A stretch of 64,000 nucleotides of DNA from Arachnopeziza araneosa (taxonomy: Eukaryota > Ascomycota > Leotiomycetes > Helotiales > Arachnopezizaceae), in NCBI GenBank assembly GCA_003988855.1, contig QYAI01000005.1, positions 124,001 to 188,000 of the forward strand, written 5' to 3'. The notes beneath the pieces are model-generated. The model saw only the letters and a program-made list of their open reading frames with translations. It searched no databases and was not told the origin of the DNA. The position numbers and the translations under genes were made by a program. Position 1 is the first letter of the stretch; the number at the start of each line of letters is the position of its first letter. Below are positions 1 to 11,588 of this stretch, piece after piece.

Positions 1-1260
1 AACAGTGTAAAGATTTGTCAAACTCTCAAGGCACTATGAAATAATAAAATTCGCTACTAGAGAAAATCGTCATGCAACGAAATTCAATGCAGTAGAATTT
101 CATGCTAGTATTCTAAATCACATGAGCCATTGTCATGCAACACAATGTTTACTCTCTAATTTACCTAAGCGCTCAAACGAGCAAACACTCCTGACATAAT
201 CAATGACCTAAATGCCTAAGTTAACTGCTGTTTCTTTGAATAATAATTACTAGCCGGAAGCACCCAATCACAAAGAATATTTTCCGTACAATCAATCATA
301 AAGAACCTAGCTCAAGCTCACTACCCTCCGCCGCCCTCTCCTACGCCTCCTCATAAACTCTGGTTCCTAGATTCCTTTATCTTAGTAACGTCTGTCCCTA
401 CGTAGCGAGAAACCCACCGTGTCGAGGGAATTTGAAGGTACTTTGCCTTCAAACATCTTAAAATCCGTGCACACCTCGGAATATCCCATATCATTATCTG
501 AGCCGTACAGCGTGGCTACTTCTGAACCCTCTGGACTCCTCTTACCAGGGAGTTATTTTCGCGTTGTCGCCCTTGCGCCTGATCTGCGGGCGGCCTGCTT
601 TCATGATGCAAGATAGTTCTTTAACTGTAGCTCTGCTATTAAGATGTTACTACTCTTGATACTTACAAAAGGGTCTTATCCGATCTTTAAACCCTTACGA
701 CTATTTTGGATCTCGTCATTAGCTTTGTGGCTGCCGTGGACTGCAAAATCACATGAGGCCGTATCGCGGGACAATACCTCGAAGCGAAGCGACTACAGTA
801 CTCGTACACGGCCCGGCGCTCTCCCGCATGGACGCAATTGAAGAATAACTGTTAGCCTAAGTTGTAAGGCTGGATAACTCGATTGGAAGCTCGGACACTA
901 GACGGATCATCGAAGGCAGATTCTGAGTCCTAGACTTCTTATCATTCATTTCCCCAATTCCTTCAGCTCCCTTAGTAACGACAAGATTAAACCATGCCCA
1001 ATCGAGAGTGACTTTGCATATCCTATGCCAACTGTGCCTTCCGGAGTTCCTACTGTAAGCACGAGCGATTGGCAGGCCTTGCGCGTTTAAGAGTGATCAC
1101 CAGATGCATGACGATGCATTACAACGAGGCTGCCGCCCAGCTGAGTGCGCCAGCCTCAAACCGATTTCCTCTCCTGAATCTTCACCCAATCTATGGCAAT
1201 TCGACGGCTCAATAGCTACCGAAATCCCTTCCTCCTGCGATCCTCGAACCCAGTCCAATA
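1..1260. other. No gene recognised; upstream of the NLR gene
   Basis: I see no supportable coding gene here. The first 400 bases are AT-rich. The few short open frames (about 65 codons at 419-616 and 644-841) have no recognisable motif and no splice partners. The last few hundred bases presumably hold the promoter and leader of the HET/NB-ARC gene. A decayed mobile element is possible but nothing identifies one. Confidence 0.5.
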
Positions 1261-4095
1261 ATGCGTCTGCTACAGTCAGACGGCGATGGCAACCTCAGCC
1301 TGACCGAGTTCTTAAAAGACGACATACCCGAGTATGCTATACTTTCACACAGATGGGGAGCGGAGGAAGTTACCTTCAAGGATCTAGCAGACGGTACGAG
1401 CAGAAGCAAGGCTGGCTATGGCAAGATAAAGTTCTGCGGAGAACAGGCGAGGCACGATAATTTGCAATACTTTTGGGTGGACACCTGCTGTATCGATAAA
1501 TCTAATGCCGTCGAGTATCAGCACGCGATCAACTCGATGTTTCGCTGGTACCGGGATGCGACTAAGTGCTATGTATATCTGCTAGATGTTTCGCTTTCTC
1601 GCTCCGATTTGGCTAATAGGTCCAACGAAGCCTGGGAATCGACATTTCGGAAAAGCCAATGGTTCACTCGAGGCTGGACTCTGCAAGAGCTTATTGCACC
1701 GGCATCAGTCGACTTCTTTTCGGAAGAGGGGGACCTACTTGGCAATAAGACCTCTCTAGAACGACATATCCGTGAGATAACAGGAATTCCTGCCACGGCC
1801 CTTCGCGGGAGCTTGTTGTCAGATTTCAGCGTCGCTGAGCGAATGTCATGGGCAGAATGTCGTGAAACGACCTATGGAGAAGACAAGGCATACTCTCTGC
1901 TAGGTATCTTCGATGTTAACTTATCATTTATCTACGGTGAGGGGAAGGACAAAGCACTACAGCGACTTCGAGAGGAGATTGATAAGGCTTCTAAAGGTAT
2001 GTCCTCCTAATCTACCAGCATTTAATCCTAAAGGCATATGAGTATCACGAAGCTACTAACTCGATCAGGTTTCAAGCGCGAGGACTTCTTAGTTACCTTT
2101 AGTCTCTATAATGTTTCTGAAGTCGAACATTTCGTAGCCCGGGAAGATGAGCTCTCGAAAATACATAAGACACTTAAAGGCGATGGGTCCCGTCGAGCAG
2201 TTGTTCTGCACGGGCTAGGGGGAATCGGCAAGACACAGCTTAGCATTGCATATGCGAAGCGGCACAAGGACGATTACACAGCTATATTTTGGCTGAACAT
2301 CAAGGACGAGGATTCTCTGAAGCAGAGCTTTGCTAAGCTAGCCAAGCAGATATCAAGAGCATACCCATCGGCCATCCCGGTAAGTAACCTAGAGACAAAT
2401 CAAAACCTTGACGAGTTAATTGAGTCTGTTAAATCGTGGTTGAGTCTGCCTAATAACACACGATGGCTGATGATCTACGACAACTACGACACCCCTAAAT
2501 TACCTGGTAAGACGGATCCTACGGCTATAGATATCAAAAAGTTCCTTCCCGAAGCATATCAGGGGTCAATTATTATCACAACACGGTCATCCGAGGTTAG
2601 AATTGGTTATCTTATCCAGATTCGGAAGCTCGACGATGTGCGTGAAAGCCTTGAGATTTTGTCGACCGTGTCAAGGCGAGAAGGGCTAGTAACAGGTAAG
2701 GACGTTCTAGATTTAATATTACTTGTCTGACCTTAAATGTAAGATCCCGATGCTTTAAAGCTTGCTACGGAATTAGATGGATTACCACTTGCATTAGCAA
2801 CTGCTGGAGCATACCTCGATCAAACAGCGAGAAGTGTTTCAGACTATCTTCGTTTGTATAAGGAGTCATGGGCAAGGCTTATGGAAACGAGTCCTGAGCT
2901 AAGCTCGTACGAGGACCGAACGCTGTATTCGACATGGCAAATCTCTTTTGACAACATCAAACAGCAGAACCCTCTTTCGGCAAACCTTCTTCGCCTATGG
3001 GCGTATTTTGACAACCAGGACCTTTGGTTCGAGCTTCTTCAACATAGGGAATCTGACAACCCTAAATGGCTACGAGAGCTCACTAAAGACGAATTAAGCT
3101 TCGACGGTGCAGTGCGGGTCTTAGCCAACCATGGGCTAGTGGAGGTAGCTACGTCTTCACAGGAATCGATCGAGTCTGAAGGGTATAGCATTCATGGATG
3201 TGTTCACTCCTGGACTATTCATGCTCTAAACCAAGAATGGGATTACGATTTAGCTAGGCTAGCTGTGAAGTTTGTAGGAGCACATGTCCCTGGAGAGAAG
3301 GATAGTCAGCCATGGATGATGCAACGTCGGCTTCTCCAGCATGCAGCGAGATGCTCATACATGTTTTCAAACAGCTTGGTAGTAGACGATAAGCTAGCAG
3401 ATAACTGCGATAACTTAGGGAACCTCTACGCCGACCAAGGCAAGCTAGTCGAGGCCGAGCAGATGTACCAGCGGGCGCTGCAAGGCAAGGAGAAGGCATG
3501 GGGTCCGGACCACACGTCGACGCTCGATACGGTCAACAACCTAGGGAACCTCTACAAAAACCAAGGCAAGCTAGTCGAGGCCGAGCAGATGTACCAGCGG
3601 GCGCTGCAAGGCTACGAGAAGGCATGGGGTCCGGACCACACGTCGACGCTCTCTACGGTCAACAACCTAGGGAACCTCTACGCCGACCAAGGCAAGCTAG
3701 TCGAGGCCGAGCAGATGTACCAGCGGGCGCTGCAAGGCTACGAGAAGGCAATCGGTCCAGATCTTATCTCCACTTACGTCCCAGCACTAAAATCAACCTA
3801 CAATCTAGGTCTTCTCTTCGAACGTCGAGCTAATATAGCGACAGCTAGGACTATGTTTTCAAAGGTGTTACGCGGGTATGAGCAAGTCTTCGGGCCTAAT
3901 CATGCTAAGCCCGACACTATGCGGAAAAAAATATATGCTTTGGATGCTATGCTTGAGGATAAGGCCCCAGTAGAAATAGAAGAGCTCACGGACGACCTGC
4001 TAACAGGATCATCGCATCCTGACATCAACAAGCCTCCCTTAAAATCAAAACGGCACAAGCTGTTTCGAAAGCTTGGCCTAAGGTCCGGTACTTGA
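1261..4095 (+). CDS. HET-NB-ARC-TPR STAND (NLR-like) protein
   Basis: This is a predicted cytosolic fungal NLR of the type linked to heterokaryon incompatibility and non-self or xenobiotic sensing. Three exons, 1261-1996, 2069-2695 and 2744-4095, give 904 aa; the introns start GTATGT and GTAAGG, and the first has a CTAAC branch site. The N-terminal HET domain (about residues 20-165) shows AILSHRWG, WVDTCCIDK and the conserved WFTRGWTLQELIAP block. The NB-ARC part has a P-loop GLGGIGKT (294-301) and a Walker B-like stretch around LMIYDNYD (379-386). The C-terminus has TPRs at about 678-803, three 42-residue units starting NLGNLY. The start was chosen because fungal HET proteins typically begin MRLL a few residues before the domain. 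Architecture is certain; the ligand is unknown. The family normally triggers cell death through HET, but that is inferred here. Confidence 0.93.
3412..3789 (+). repeat. Three tandem 126-bp TPR-coding repeats
   Basis: Units start at 3412, 3538 and 3664, each beginning AAC(C/T)TAGGGAACCTCTAC. The spacing is exactly 126 bp, or 42 codons. Units 1 and 2 are nearly identical at the DNA level, differing at a handful of bases (for example GCCGAC versus AAAAAC, and AAG versus TAC codons). Unit 3 is nearly identical for about 90 bases and then diverges. Near-identity including silent sites indicates recent expansion or gene conversion, as known for polymorphic repeat domains of fungal STAND proteins. 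Confidence 0.95.
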
Positions 4096-5181
4096 CCTGT
4101 GGCTCTACAGCGAACATCTCATGTATAATAGTTTTTCCCCTACATGTTTATGCTCGAATTTAATATACTTATTCTGAATTTATATATTTAGACGTTGTAG
4201 AGGAGTTAACTTACATCCTTAGCAAGTGACTAAAAAATGAAATTCAGCGAACTTAGCTAGGGAGACTCGAGGGCATCACGTGTTATGCGAGGTCGCCTGA
4301 TGAAGGTACCAGCGCGGGTGTCGATCTAATATGAGTTTGCATGCCCTAACAACCACAACGCTGATGAAAATTTCTAGCTTATAGGTTTGGTTTCAGAGCT
4401 TAGATACGACGCTTTTATACATGTTAGGGAAGATAAAAGCTAATTAATCGGGCAGGAGCTCTATTACGTTATAAAAGGAGACCACCTACTAGATTAGGCG
4501 CGAAGGTAACGACACGAACGTGATTCGTTAATAAGAAGAGATTAGAGTATTTGACAGTGACTACGGAATATGACTTATATAAAATTATAAGACAAGTTGA
4601 GGTGTGTACAAAGTTCAAGTTGCTCAAAGTCAAAGTACCTATGTAAGTCTTTGGTTTAAGGAAACACCATCAAACTTGTTCCTACTGCAATATTCTTCAT
4701 TTCTTCCTTAATACACAGTCCAGCGGCATAAGAACAGCTAAAATCGTAGTTCAAATTACCAGCCGATGTGAAGATTGTGAATATAGAAAGTTTGTTAGTT
4801 GCGTATTTGGATTCATTGCTTAAGCAGGAGGAATAGAGTTGATTGACTCAGGGATGTTGGCGTTGCAACAGAAACTGATGAGAAAGAAGAGAACAATGAC
4901 TTACTCCTTCCTCTTTCTCCACCCCTAAGCTAAAGACAAAGCGCTATTCATCATTAATCCTTTCTAGCTGTCTGTTATGCTCCTCCAACTTAAGAACAGT
5001 CAGACAACGCAGTCAAAGAAATTAATAAGAACAAAAGCCCAACAATGGTCTTTACAAACGAGTTTTACACCTTCTTCCAATCCCCTCCCACTTAACCACC
5101 CCAGCTTCTACTACTACAATAATACTACAAAAACCCTATCCATCAAACTAATCGATCAAACCACCACACAACCACGACAAA
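4096..5181. other. AT-rich intergenic, no gene seen
   Basis: About 1.1 kb of AT-rich sequence lies between the NLR gene and the small Cys-rich ORF. A long frame over 4977-5483 overlaps that small ORF. Its N-terminal half is low-complexity and unlike a known family. I see no RNA gene or element here. Confidence 0.5.
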
Positions 5182-5337
5182 ATGTGCCCCTCAAAAATCT
5201 ACGCCTGGTCCTGTTCCCACACTTGCCTCTCACCTCCCTCCTGCACTCTCGTCCACCCCTCCACATCCTGCGCACTGCAAACCTCTGTAATCATCTTCCC
5301 GTGGGAATGTGCTCTCTGCTCAAGGACGCCAATCTAG
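5182..5337 (+). CDS. Putative small Cys-rich protein (51 aa)
   Basis: This 51-residue frame begins in a good fungal start context (CGACAAAATG) and is rich in cysteine (7 Cys). It has Cys2, a Cys11-x-His13 pair, further Cys at 15, 21 and 30, and a terminal W41-E-C43-x2-C46. The same outline, MC near the start, a C-x-H about ten residues later and a final W-(x)-C-x2-C, occurs in the 74-aa protein at 18968. Such patterns suggest a small zinc-binding protein. No function is known to me. A different open frame (4977-5483) runs through the same DNA and its 3' part, an acidic stretch followed by GKFTFGFEERW, also looks protein-like. The gene may therefore be spliced or the reading frame may differ. 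Low to moderate confidence. Confidence 0.4.
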   Translation: MCPSKIYAWSCSHTCLSPPSCTLVHPSTSCALQTSVIIFPWECALCSRTPI

Positions 5338-5814
5338 TCTGGTCTCAGGAGAAAGATGAGGGCGAGGATGTGGGAGATAGGGAGGTAATGTTGAGGGGTG
5401 TGGGTAAGTTCACTTTCGGGTTTGAGGAACGCTGGATTGGGAATCGGGAGGAATTGGCGGACTTGATTGTGATAACAAGATGAAAGTCCAAGGTGGTCAT
5501 TTACTTGCTTACTTGCTTATTCGCTTGCTGTTTGCTAGGTACTCGGCCAGAGAGTCTATATCTCGTTCTTTTTAGTACGATTGAGATGAATTACAATAAA
5601 TATTCTCTTGTGTAAACAAAAAAAACATATTACTGAGATGTGAGGGTAGTTTGTGAGTGTCGTCAACATTCCAGCACTGCTGAAAAAGAATCAGCGAGAA
5701 GAAACGTTTGCTATATAAACTGGGCCGCATGAGACATGATTTGTGATATACAATGCTCTACAGAGACAAGATACACGATATACATCTATCCAAAATCAAC
5801 CGCAAACTTTTTAG
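5338..5814. other. 3' region between small ORF and phospholipase D
   Basis: About 480 bases lie between the small Cys-rich ORF and the 3' end of the phospholipase D gene, which faces it. The end of the overlapping frame (to 5483) falls here. Otherwise I see only AT-rich presumed 3' untranslated sequence. Confidence 0.4.
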
Positions 5815-8687
5815 TTAGGTATAGATCTCGTCGGTCAAGGCATTCAACTTCAACCCACTAACTGCAAAATCCACGTTCTGCATAAACCTCAATGGCATCT
5901 CGACAAGCGTCCCTCTCACCCGTCCCAACCACTCCTTCAACTCCCCCACACCACCGGGAAATTCCTCCTTAACCACATGGCCATACTCATACTTTGGAGG
6001 AATCTTCACTTTCGCATCATCTGTGCTAGGACTCACGAAGAGATCCTGATACCATCTCTCATACTCGTTCCAGTTCGTAACGTTATCGGCGGGCACGACA
6101 TGGAAGGCTTTATTGAAGACTTCGGTATTGGCTCTAGCCGTCCCGTTCCAGAGGTTATCAAATTCGCGCGTCATGACATCGCGGACTAGAGTGTCGGCAG
6201 GTGAGTCCCAGTCATACTCATTTGGAGCTTCCGTGATGGGCATGAAGTTGGCGTCTGGTTTGGTCCAGTCTTGGGCGGGAATAAGGCCGAGGTGTTTACG
6301 AAAGAGTTGGCGACGGAGGGAGGTGGCGTAAGCAGAGGCTGTGTAGGGCTCTCCAGCCATGACGGAACTAATAGGTGTTGTGTCTTCGATGATTACGGCT
6401 ATTTCGGAGTCGTGGTAGCCGAGTTGGGAGCGGTCGTTGAGATTCGCAGAGCCACAAATCACGATCCGATCATCTGCTATCAGAATCTTGGAGTGGATGT
6501 AGAGTTCTGGTAGTCGTTAGCATAGAGATAATCATCATAAGAAATCTATACCTTCACTGACGAAGGCGTCCATCTCTGCTTCCGGAGAGCCTGACCATGG
6601 GATTTGATCTAAGGTCGGGCTAGAGTCCATATAAACTTCGCTAATGGTATCATATTTGCTCCTATCAGTGATATGAGCTCCAGCCTGTTGATACCGGTCG
6701 TATAACTCATTAGGCTGGCCACTAACAGCTCCTGTACCCTCACCTCTTCCATCATACCCAGCTCCCACGATATCGTCATGCTCCTTCCTTGCATCATCGT
6801 AACTGATACCGCTGGCCTGTTCTGTAGCCGCCATTGCATTTCCAGTATTAAGGCGATCAAAATTTCTCAGATTATAGAACCGAATATACTTCTTTGCATC
6901 TGGAACTCCTGCTTTTTCCACTGCTTCCATAATGCTGTGGCCGCCGCGACAAATGCTGTTATATTGGAATTCCATGATTGCACGAGTTCCAAGACTGTCT
7001 TCTGCATGCAAATCTCCAGCGAAAGCGGGAACGGCCGGCATACAAACAATGACTTTATATTTTTCGCCATTTTGATAAGCACGAATGATTCGATCGGCAA
7101 TTGCTGCTCCAATTTTGTTTCTGACTGGATGTTGGGAGTCATCTGTTGCGGTGATGAAAAATTGGTTCTCGATGTAGACGAAGTGTTGACTGTTTTTGAT
7201 GATTTCAATATAGGCATTTGCGATGGAGTGCTGTACTGTCAGTCTTGTTTCTGGGAATTGAAGTTTGATTTACTTCTGTAGAATTTCCACTACTCCATCT
7301 AGTACAGCTTCTCACAAGCTGGATATTCATATTGCCAACATTTGGACCAGAACCAACGATTCCCGTGAATTCTCTTTGTAAGTGACTTTTCATATGACCA
7401 TAATGTTCATACACATCACTCGTGCTGGGTAGATTGAAGTGATGATGTTCTTTTTCTTGTATACGCTTGTCGGGGTCCTCGGCCTCCTCTTCTTGATCCC
7501 CCGATTTGATCAAGTTCTTGATTGACTTGACATTTTTTCCATTTGAATGATAGTAGCCATCTGGTATAAGAGACGTCTTCAAGGTCAAGGGATGATATCT
7601 CGCGTCTTTCTGAACATCGTACTTTTCGTCATAAATGAAGTTCCATCTTTGTACGAAGTGAGCTCGTAAATCTTCAACTACGGCACCTCTAAGACAGAGT
7701 GAGAGATCCGACCATCCCATACGGCCGTTGGTTGTCCTGTCAAGTTTGTTCATATCCCAATGCGTAACGTCCTGGAAGTCATAGATGCGGGCGTTGTTGA
7801 AATCCTGACCTGGAAATATGATTTTATTCAAGTCTGTTGGATGAGTATCGCTCAAGGGGTGTTGATTACAGTCCCATCTGCCAAAGCAAAGATCAAGACC
7901 GCCCATGAAAGCAATATTCCCATCAATGAGACATAATTTCTCGTGGTGAGCCCAATAAAGGATGACATCATTATTCATACCATATAAAGCTTGGAATGCA
8001 TCTCCCGGAACATCCGCAATCTGGAGGGATTTAAGTGAGAAGTTCTGAAGGTGGGAAAGCAGAGAGGACTCTAAAACTTGGCCACTAGGGATATGATCTG
8101 GATGTCTAAAAACAGCAATATTGGGGTGTATCTCCAGTGCTTCTTTTGTGTGTTCAGAGCATACTAGAGAGTTAAGTAGAGCCGCAAATAGTCAACAGAG
8201 GTCACTCACGTGTCAGAACGGCGGCGACCTCCTTGTACACAATGATATTGACTTTGACTCCCCTCTCAGCAGCGGCGAGGAGCATCCTATCAAGGCGATA
8301 ATTCTCATTCTGACTCGGTGGTCTTCTGAGGTATAATTCTATCCCACGTCAGCCGGGATCCAGTTCTCACCTCGATACAAACATACCGGGACTCAACCAC
8401 CAATCCAAGATCCAGATACTCTCTTTAGCCTCCTCAATTGCAACACTCACCGCCCAAAAATACCCACAACCATCTACAAACCATTTCGCATCATTGCCCA
8501 CTCGCTGTGGCGCAAAGCTGTGAAAGCGATTATCTCGATGGCTCAGGTGTAGTTTGGCGCACGACTCGTGCAGATGAGTGTGAGAGTGAATTTCATCCTC
8601 GATGGCCTCTTGGATGATGCCGACTTGTTCCCTGATATCAGCTGTGAATGTGTGCAGACTTGATTTGACGTCTTTGAAGAAGGACAT
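5815..8687 (-). CDS. Phospholipase D (two HKD motifs)
   Basis: Predicted to hydrolyse phosphatidylcholine-type lipids to phosphatidic acid. Five exons on the minus strand (8687-8387, 8338-8210, 8163-7274, 7230-6552, 6506-5815) join in frame to 896 aa. Both catalytic HxKxxxxD motifs are present: H217-E-K219 to D224 (HHEKLCLID) and H671-S-K673 to D678 (HSKILIADD). Between them are the typical YIENQFFI, GDLHAEDSLGTRAIMEFQY and CRGG stretches. The protein starts directly with an amphipathic segment (MSFFKDVKSSLHTFTADI) and has no PX or PH domain. It therefore matches the shorter, plant-like/PldA-type fungal enzymes rather than Spo14. The start at 8687 was preferred to in-frame upstream codons because the family begins near here. 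Introns are 43-48 nt. Confidence 0.92.
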
Positions 8688-9190
8688 GATGACGATTGGA
8701 CGTCTAGTGGGGGTGGCGGGGTATTTGAAGACGTTTTGGCTCACTGAAGATTCCGAGGACAGTGAGATGACAAAGGTTGCACTGTTCAGTAAATGAGTGA
8801 ATAATAGAGGGATCAATAATAAGATATACAATCTGTATGTAGTAGGAATCCGAGGCTTTTGATCCTGTGATTTTCGAAGGCATGGCGAGACAATCAGCAG
8901 GGACGAGTTTCAAGGCGCTTTTTGGCGGCAGGGTTCGAGACGCGGCCGTGCTCAAGCTTCAGCAGCCAATCAATCGACCCACAACCACACCTTGCCTACG
9001 TAGAATCAGCCTGTCGTTGCCTCTTAAAAATTGACTCCCTATTGACTCTTCAGCGTTCCGGGCCACTAGGCTTATTAGGTAGTGAAAACAAAGTCAGAAG
9101 ACCGCTCATTTAGGCTCTAGCACGATAATGAATTTCCATTTGAGAACCAAAGACCTCGAGACCAGCTCAAGAGGTAACTACCTATCCGAG
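8688..9190. other. 5' region of the phospholipase D gene
   Basis: About 500 bases separate the phospholipase D start from the 3' end of the DUF6536 gene, which is on the same strand. The frame upstream of 8687 stays open for some distance (to about 8831) but encodes an unlikely hydrophobic leader. I take it as promoter and 5' leader. No separate gene is seen. Confidence 0.4.
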
Positions 9191-11588
9191 TCATCCAGCA
9201 TCCTGCTTTCCCATGTACAGCCTCATGGTAATGGGAGGACTGACATAACGTCCACTAAAAGCACAATGACCAATCCCGTTCAAGATACTAACCACACCCC
9301 ACTGAACAGGGAGCAAGGCAGCATCAGCCTCATCCGGTGCTGGATGGCAGGCTGCACTGATTGCAGCACTACAACTTCCCGCAAGAGGCATCCCTACTTT
9401 ATATCTCCTCAAACCCATCCCTACTCCAGCGATGAACACTAGCCACCCAATACCTATGAGAAAGATCATGGCGATGCAGGAAAATCCGCATGTCAATATC
9501 GATTGTGAGGAATCGAACTTCCCAGACTCATCGAAGACATCGATAGCCACGAGAAACAGACTCTGTGAGAGAATCCAATGCGTTGAGATAGATACCGCCA
9601 ATATCGGAATAAGATAGCGGTAGGGAAGCGAAAGGAAATATGTTGATCGTTGATCGCCTTGAGGCACCGTGACTCGTAATGGTCTTCGATGATTTGCGAA
9701 GTCATGCCATTCTTTTGAAAATGACATGCACGTGTACATTCGATTATATATAACATCTGCCTTCTTAGCACTCTGAGTGATTACGAGGAAAAATACTTAC
9801 AGAGTAGTGATAAAATGACTTGAGGAGAATTTGCGAGAAGAACATTCTTCATCAACCCAGGACTACCAAACACTGGAGTGTCCCAGCGAATCAATGAACT
9901 GGAGCTCACTGTGCCAAATCCGAGGCTCCATAACGTAGCGATGTCGCTCCTAGTTATCGTTAGCCTGATTCCGTCTAGTGAGTGAGTACCTACGATGTTG
10001 TGGTGTTTGCAATAGCGAAGCGAAGTAGTATCGAAAGGGCAATCACAGCTAGAGCGCATCTTGCCAAAAGGTTAGTCGGAAAATGACAAACTGTATATCG
10101 AAGACTCACATGCTATTTGAATAAATGTATCTCTGGAGACCGACAGCTTCAAACCGGAAGTGTCTCTTGAGGGCCCACCGCTTCGACTCACTCAAAGGCC
10201 ACGCGCCATTTTCGAACTCCTTCTTGCTCGCAATGCACAACCCAGCAGTTCGATCATCGGGCCTTTCTAAGAAGTCGCTAATAGCATCACCAAGAGTTAC
10301 CAACGTTGGCTCCCTACACTTCCATATTGAGAACGACATGCAAAGCAGTTTCGCAAAGTTGCAAGCAAGTACTACAACCATAATAGGAACAGCAAACTGA
10401 AGTCGACACTGATCCAGTGCAGGTTGACTAAGGCAATACTCTGCTTGTTGGTTTCCAATTATCCATGTATTGTTCCCTAACGCCACAGGGACCGAACAAT
10501 CGTAATCCTCGATCGAGTATGTCTCTAGCTGCATGTTTGGTCCAAGATCGGCACCACAGATCCAAGAATTCTGCGACTGGCTGTATTTCCAGTCCAAATA
10601 ACCAACCAGTGGGTTGGAATTTGGGCCAGACACTACAACAAGCACATGCCTTCGATTGGAGAGATAATCCACGCCATATTGCTTGATACATGTAGGTTGA
10701 TCTAACCTCTCCAGAGTGGAAACATTTTGTTGCATGCTATCCAGTATCGATGCATGGAATGCATCAGATCCCGAGATTGTCCAGTCCGCACCATTTATGA
10801 AATCCTCTGTCACGGCAGCGACCATATACTCATTGGCAGTCAAGCTGACAAAGATTGCCGAGTTGAACCTTTCAACGATCAACATGATTATCTTTAATAC
10901 ATTGTTTGACTTACATCAAATGCAGAGGAATAGAAGTTCCAGCTAGGAAAATCCAAATAATCATCCGGAATCGCTTGATCTTGGTCAAATTTCGAAAGCT
11001 TTGAATACCAATATCTAACCATGTCCTTTGAGCATGTGCCTTGTCGACTTCATACCGTGTTGGAGAGCTAAGTGCCTGCATGACATAATTGCTAGCGCCT
11101 AATAGAATCGTGCTGATCACATTGATAGCAATGTGAAGCCAGAGTCCAGTTCGCTTGATGGATAGACAAGGTCCAACGTGAATGGTGCCGATGCCGCCGG
11201 ATAGACCAAAGGTAGTTGCTGCCCATGCTGTGAGACAAATATTAAGAATCAGAACTGCAGAGACGATGCCGACACAGACAGCGGCGCCTAATCTCCACCC
11301 TTCCCATCGTTGAGGATTCCGAGGGCTTCTTATGGGAGATCGAGGTGACTGACGATCATACTCATGGGGAAGTAGTGCGTCGGTACTACTCTGAATAGAA
11401 CGTGGTGACCCGAAATAATCTCCTGAACGAGTCTCCCAAGGGCTTTACAGATTAGCTAATTCTAATATGGGATAGTCAGTGTCTTAAGCCACGTACCTGA
11501 GTTCTATATATTCGTGCTGATCGGACCTTCTTCCAGGGGAGGACTGGAAAGAGACCGGAGGCGAAAGAAGGTTTGGATCGTAGGACAT
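9191..11588 (-). CDS. DUF6536 family multi-pass membrane protein
   Basis: This belongs to a fungal membrane protein family of unknown function. Six exons (11588-11497, 11442-10915, 10868-10110, 10059-9994, 9949-9801, 9756-9191) join in frame to 719 aa. After a Ser/Pro-rich cytosolic tail (residues about 1-65) comes the diagnostic block: a first membrane segment, GGIGTIHVGPCLSIKRTGLW, a second segment with INVISTILLGASNYVMQ, L(S)SPTRYEVDKAH and IWIFLAGTSIPLHLMFNSAIF. A predicted extracellular loop of about 150 residues with several Cys follows, then further membrane segments (FAVPIMVVVLACNFAKLL, CALAVIALSILLRFAIA, and three near the end). A late block with RRPLRVTVP, GDQRSTYFLSLPYRYLIP fits the same family. 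Function cannot be stated beyond membrane localisation. Confidence 0.88.

Noticed and set aside
3498..3833. Repetitive frame within the TPR region (+1 frame)
   Set aside because: Shadow of the 126-bp repeats; its repeating Arg/Gly-rich sequence is an artefact of the period being a multiple of three.
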